Shown piece by piece: positions 60,439-64,000 of a stretch of DNA of 64,000 bases. Under the pieces are notes generated by a model that saw only the letters and a list, made by a program, of their open reading frames with translations, ran no database searches and had not been told where the DNA came from. Source of the DNA: Thermoleophilia bacterium SCSIO 60948 (GTDB taxonomy: Bacteria; Actinomycetota; Thermoleophilia; Solirubrobacterales; 70-9). Made by a program: the position numbers and the translations under genes. The stretch lies in NCBI GenBank assembly GCA_021496505.1, contig CP053031.1, positions 2,658,001 to 2,722,000 on the forward strand, written 5' to 3'. Position 1 is the first letter of the stretch. Every line of letters begins with the position of its first letter.

Positions 60439-62853
60439 GTGGAGGCGATGCGTGAGCGACTTCCGGCGCTCGTCGCGGCAGCCCTCGTCGCCGCCCTCTG
60501 CTGCCTGTCGCTCGCCCCGGCGCGCGGCGACGCCGAGACCCTGCGCGCGAAGTCGGTCCTGCCGCCCGGCCAGAGCGGCTACGTGTCGATCCCGGGACTC
60601 GCCGACGGCACCGGGTCGCCGCACCTGACCGACCAGGTGGGCCTGTTCGAGGACTTCAGGTACAAGCCGGCCGGCTTCGGCGTTCCCGGTACCTCGACCG
60701 AACCGATGCCCGGAGTCGAGATCGTCCGCGACCCCTACGGCGTCCCGCAGATCACCGGCGAGACCGACTACGACGCGTGGTGGGGGGTCGGCTACGCCGT
60801 CGCCCAGGACCGGCTATTCCAGCTCGAGCTGTTTCGCCGCGCCACCAGCGGACGCCTCGCCGAACTGCTCGGCGGCTCGTACCTCGACGACGACATCGTC
60901 GCGCGCCGCGACTACTACACCGACGCCGAGATCGACCGCTTCTACGCCCGCCTGCCGCGTGACCTGCGAGAGCGCAGCATCGCCTATCGCGACGGGATCA
61001 ACGCCTGGATCGACTACGTGCGGACCCACCCGACCGAGCTGCCGGGCGAGTTCGTCGCGCTCGGGACCGCGCCTGAGGACTGGACGATCCGCGACTCGAT
61101 GCGGATCGGGGTCTTTCTCGCCAGGACGGTCCCGTCCGGCGACGGCAACGAGATCCCCAACGCCGCGGCGCTGCGAAAGCTCGGCTCGCGCGGGTTCAAC
61201 ACCCTGCACCCGGTCCACTCCTCGAATCCGCGGATCACGATCCCGCGCTCGGAGGCGAAGTTCCCCTCCCAGCCCGGGCGGACCCGGCGCGACGAGCGAA
61301 TCGGGTTCCGGCGCTCGAAGCGGTTCGTCTCGAAGCTGCCGCTGGGCTCGATCGAGGACACCGCGACCGACCAGGCGCCGAGCGAGGGCGCCGACGCCGG
61401 GGCCCAGCTGAGCTCGCTCCTGCAGACCCCCGGCGGGTCGTTCATGTGGGCGATCCGCGACCCCGAGCGCGATCGCGCCTACCTCTACAACGGCCCGCAG
61501 CTCGGCTTCTCGATCCCGGAGCTGTTCGTCGAGTTCGAGGTCCACTCACCGTCGACGCCGAACCTCCGTGGCGTCAGCGCCGCGGGCGTCCCGGTCGTCG
61601 GCATCGGTCACAACGATCACGTCGCGTGGGGCTTCACCTCCGGCCTCTCCGACGAGGACGACCTCTACGTCGAGCGGCTGACCGGCGAGGAGACCTACCG
61701 CTTCCGCGGCGAGGAGCGCCCGATGAGCTGCCGCGACGAGCGGTTCGTCTACCGCGAGGCGCCGACCGGCCTGCCCGGGCTCGTCGAGAACCCCGGCGCG
61801 CCCGCCGGGGCCCACGTCGAGCGGATCTGCCGGACCGTCCACGGCCCGGTCCAGGCCCGCGGCGAGGGGATCGCGCTCGCGCGCCGCTACGCGATCTGGA
61901 AGCGCGACCTAGAGACGTTCGTCGGGATCGACATGCTGAACGAGGCGCGCAACATCGGCGACGTCGACGACGCGATGCGCGAGGTGACCTGGAACGAGAA
62001 CGTGGTCGCGGCCGACAGCAACGGCTCGATCGGTTACTGGCACCCGGGGCTGCACCCGCTCCGCCCCGAGCGCTGGGACGAGCGCCTGCCCTACCCCGGC
62101 GGCGGGGGTGCCGAATGGCGCGGGCTGCTGCCGCGCGCGAAGACCCCGCACGTGATCAACCCGGCCAGGGGCTGGGTCGCGAACTGGAACAACCTGCCGG
62201 CGGCGGGCTGGACGAACGGCGACGGCCCGGCGCGCGAGCGCCTGTCGGGGCGCCTGCACCGCGTCGGGCTGCTCGAGGAACTCGTCGGCCGCGTCGCGCG
62301 CAGCCCGAGCTACGCGCGCTCGACCCGGATCGTGAGGACGTCGGGGACGACCGCCCAGCAGCGACCGCTCGTCTCGGATCGCAGGCTCGCCCTCGCTCGC
62401 GACCGCGCGACGGGCCGGGCGCGTGCGACCCTCGCGGCGCTTATCCGCTGGGACGGCGACTACGCGCGCACCCGATCGGACGGGACCGTCGATCCCGGCG
62501 TCGCGATCTGGGAGCGCTTCAAGGCGGACATGCAGGCGATCCTCGTCCGGCGCCTCGGGGGTGCCGGCGGGAACCTCCTGGCCGGCGAGACCGGGAGCTC
62601 GCACGTCTTCGACGCCACCAACGGCGAGGCGCAGGCGCTGATCAGGCTCGGCCCGGGCGCGTATGCGAAGGCGGCGCGGCGTACGACGGATGCCCTGCGC
62701 AGACGCTTCGGCACGGCGAGCGTCGGCGGGTGGCGCGAGCCGCGACGCCGCTACGAGGTGAGCGCCCAGGGCGCCGCCCAGGCGCCAGACCTTCCGTTCT
62801 TCGACCGCGGGACCTGGGAGCAGTCGGTCGAGATCGGCCGCGGCGGTCGCTGA
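60439..62853 (+). CDS. Secreted penicillin-acylase-family enzyme
   Basis: An 804-residue Ntn-hydrolase precursor. The N-terminal signal (RLPALVAAALVAALCCL) exports it. The alpha domain begins VEIVRDPYGVPQITGETDYDAWWGVGYAVAQDRLFQLELF. The beta chain should begin at Ser334 in TPGGSFMW, freed by autoproteolysis between G333 and S334. GIGHNDHVAWGFT carries the oxyanion Asn. Such enzymes cleave amide bonds of beta-lactams or N-acyl-homoserine lactones; the substrate here is unknown. The start is GTG 60439. Confidence 0.92.
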   Translation: MEAMRERLPALVAAALVAALCCLSLAPARGDAETLRAKSVLPPGQSGYVSIPGLADGTGSPHLTDQVGLFEDFRYKPAGFGVPGTSTEPMPGVEIVRDPYGVPQITGETDYDAWWGVGYAVAQDRLFQLELFRRATSGRLAELLGGSYLDDDIVARRDYYTDAEIDRFYARLPRDLRERSIAYRDGINAWIDYVRTHPTELPGEFVALGTAPEDWTIRDSMRIGVFLARTVPSGDGNEIPNAAALRKLGSRGFNTLHPVHSSNPRITIPRSEAKFPSQPGRTRRDERIGFRRSKRFVSKLPLGSIEDTATDQAPSEGADAGAQLSSLLQTPGGSFMWAIRDPERDRAYLYNGPQLGFSIPELFVEFEVHSPSTPNLRGVSAAGVPVVGIGHNDHVAWGFTSGLSDEDDLYVERLTGEETYRFRGEERPMSCRDERFVYREAPTGLPGLVENPGAPAGAHVERICRTVHGPVQARGEGIALARRYAIWKRDLETFVGIDMLNEARNIGDVDDAMREVTWNENVVAADSNGSIGYWHPGLHPLRPERWDERLPYPGGGGAEWRGLLPRAKTPHVINPARGWVANWNNLPAAGWTNGDGPARERLSGRLHRVGLLEELVGRVARSPSYARSTRIVRTSGTTAQQRPLVSDRRLALARDRATGRARATLAALIRWDGDYARTRSDGTVDPGVAIWERFKADMQAILVRRLGGAGGNLLAGETGSSHVFDATNGEAQALIRLGPGAYAKAARRTTDALRRRFGTASVGGWREPRRRYEVSAQGAAQAPDLPFFDRGTWEQSVEIGRGGR

Positions 62854-62909
62854 GCGCCAGCCGTCCGCACCGCTCGTCAGGCCGTCGTCGCCGGCGGTGG
62901 CGGCACCGG

Positions 62910-63389
62910 TCAGCCGCTCGCCGCGCCGCCCCCACCCCGTCGCGCGGCAAAGAAGGCGCGCAGGAGCGCACCGCACTCCTCGCCGAGCACACCGCCGGTC
63001 ACGTCCGGACGGTGGTTGAGTCGCGCGTCCGAGAGCACCTCGAGGACGCTGCCGGCGGCGCCCGCCTTCGGGTCGAAGGCGCCGAACACGACGCGCGGCA
63101 CGCGCGCCAGGACGATCGCGCCGGCGCACATCGCGCACGGTTCGAGCGTCACGTAGAGGGTCGTATCGGGCAGGCGCCAGCCGCCGAGCCGCTCGGCGGC
63201 GGCGCGCAGCGCGAGGACCTCGGCGTGGGCGGTCGGGTCGGGACGCGCCTCGCGCTCGTTGCCGGCCGCGGCGATCAGCTCGTCGCCACGCGCGACGACC
63301 GCGCCGATCGGAGTCTCGCCCCGCCCCCCCGCGGCCTCGGCCTCGGCGAGCGCCGCGCGCATCAGGCGCTCGTCCGAGGCGGCGTCCAC
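62910..63389 (-). CDS. tadA: tRNA adenosine(34) deaminase TadA
   Basis: A 159-residue zinc deaminase from GTG 63389 (VDAASDERLMRAALAEA), two bases past the stop of the stress-protein gene. The motif HAEVLALRAAAE gives the zinc His and catalytic Glu, and LEPCAMCAGAI the two zinc Cys residues. PIGAVVARGDELIAAAGNERE and NHRPDVTGGVLGEECGALL are also standard. It converts A34 to inosine in tRNA-Arg(ACG). Confidence 0.93.
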   Translation of the reverse strand: MDAASDERLMRAALAEAEAAGGRGETPIGAVVARGDELIAAAGNEREARPDPTAHAEVLALRAAAERLGGWRLPDTTLYVTLEPCAMCAGAIVLARVPRVVFGAFDPKAGAAGSVLEVLSDARLNHRPDVTGGVLGEECGALLRAFFAARRGGGGAASG

Positions 63390-63391
63390 GC

Positions 63392-63835
63392 TCAGTCGGT
63401 GCGTACGACGAGCACGTCGCATGAGGCGTGGTGGGAGACGCGGTTCGGCACGCTGCCGAGCAGGAAGCGGCGCGCGCCGGTCATCCCGACGCTGCCGACG
63501 ACGATCAGCTCCGCGCCGGTCTCCTCGGCGACGTCGATCAGCGCCGCCGCGGCGTCGCCCTCGCGCGCGTGGGTGCGGATCTCGACGTTCTCCTTCGCCG
63601 CCTCACGCGAGGCCGCGTCGAGGAAGACGTCGACGTCCTGGCGCGGGCCGATCGCGTGACGGACGTCGTTCGGGACGTCACGCTCAGCCTCGCGGAGCTC
63701 GGACTTCGGCACCGGCTGGTAGGCCGAGACGAGCTCGAGCGTGGCGCCGGTCAGCGAGGCGAGTCGGATCGCACGGCGGACCGCTTCGGTGGCGGTCGGC
63801 GAGCCATCGGTTCCGGCGACGATGCGGGTGAACAT
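63392..63835 (-). CDS. Universal stress protein (UspA family)
   Basis: A 147-residue single Usp domain. It opens FTRIVAGTDGSPTATEAVRRAI, and the ATP-binding G-x2-G-x9-G(S/T) motif is visible as VVGSVGMTGARRFLLGSVPN, with a closing HHASCDVLVVRTD. Family members bind ATP/AMP and help cells survive stress. It is followed by tadA on the same strand. Confidence 0.93.
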   Translation of the reverse strand: MFTRIVAGTDGSPTATEAVRRAIRLASLTGATLELVSAYQPVPKSELREAERDVPNDVRHAIGPRQDVDVFLDAASREAAKENVEIRTHAREGDAAAALIDVAEETGAELIVVGSVGMTGARRFLLGSVPNRVSHHASCDVLVVRTD

Positions 63836-63891
63836 CCGGTCCTCCTGAGGTCGGTGGGCGGCGGAGAGCGAGCCCTAGGCTAAGGGCCGGA

Positions 63892-63984
63892 TGCCCCGCA
63901 GCTGGCTCATCTCGATGGCGATCCTGATCGTCTGCCTGATCGCGTCGATCGTGATCGGCGTCGTCAAGCTCGCGGGCGTCTAGC
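63892..63984 (+). CDS. 30-residue membrane peptide
   Basis: ATG 63892 to TAG 63984 encodes MPRSWLISMAILIVCLIASI followed by VIGVVKLAGV. It is a single TM helix with a basic start, preceded by AAGGG. It is divergent from the stress-protein gene. Small TM peptides of this type are easily missed and have no known family here. Confidence 0.45.
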
Positions 63985-64000
63985 CGCGGCGCGGCCGCTT

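Overview
The window is GC-rich, densely coded actinobacterial-type chromosome. Frequent GTG/TTG starts, Shine-Dalgarno sites, four-base start/stop overlaps and the gene mix (TrpB2-type tryptophan synthase, IdeR-like iron box, DUF2277, DUF899, GH114, zinc-ribbon MscL, iron-sulfur photolyase, many small exported proteins) suggest a member of Thermoleophilia/Solirubrobacterales. This is inference; no rRNA or taxonomic marker was tested.

Layout. 1-14 kb: oxidoreductase, YdeI-like and VOC genes, an asparagine-synthase-like protein, tRNA-Val, two paralogous lipoproteins, a glycerophosphodiesterase, an acyl-CoA carboxylase carboxyltransferase and a MacB-type ABC exporter. 13.5-18 kb: a GntR/FadR-type regulator next to a fatty acid hydroxylase/sterol desaturase with two FadR-like operators, then a siderophore-interacting reductase behind an iron box. 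18-25.7 kb: quinone oxidoreductase, Nat-type ABC pair, MscL, a PAS/SpoIIE phosphatase, CsaA and an FeS-type photolyase. 25.8-31.8 kb: a five-gene oligopeptide ABC transporter operon (order A-C-B-D-F). 31.9-35.4 kb: transketolase and transaldolase, convergent, with a repeated hairpin between them. 35.6-43.4 kb: VOC/MarR divergent pair, CDF metal exporter, SRPBCC, GH114/lipoprotein pair, acyl reductase, aldo-keto reductase, DHFR-like protein.

43.4-51.8 kb is an integrated island at the 3' end of tRNA-Ser(CGA). A 49-bp copy of the tRNA 3' end marks its far (left) boundary. Base composition looks lower in GC. It carries phage relics (terminase tail, broken HNH gene), a broken duplicated gene, an Imm32-like protein, and a compact three-gene operon: CD-NTase-like nucleotidyltransferase, E2-like protein, single-TM protein. 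That gene order matches a short type II CBASS anti-phage locus with an unrecognised membrane effector, and is the best candidate in the window for an undescribed system. Beside it, on the opposite strand, small membrane-protein genes are each preceded by a conserved repeat (R1-R4), like a cassette array. No integrase is visible.

51.9-64 kb returns to core chromosome: LysR/cupin pair, diguanylate cyclase, TrpB2, tRNA-Ser(GGA) followed by an AbiEi/DUF559-like gene between ~50-bp repeats, nicotinate phosphoribosyltransferase, adenosylhomocysteinase with a 23-bp terminator hairpin, a secreted penicillin-acylase-family enzyme, TadA, a universal stress protein and a 30-residue membrane peptide.
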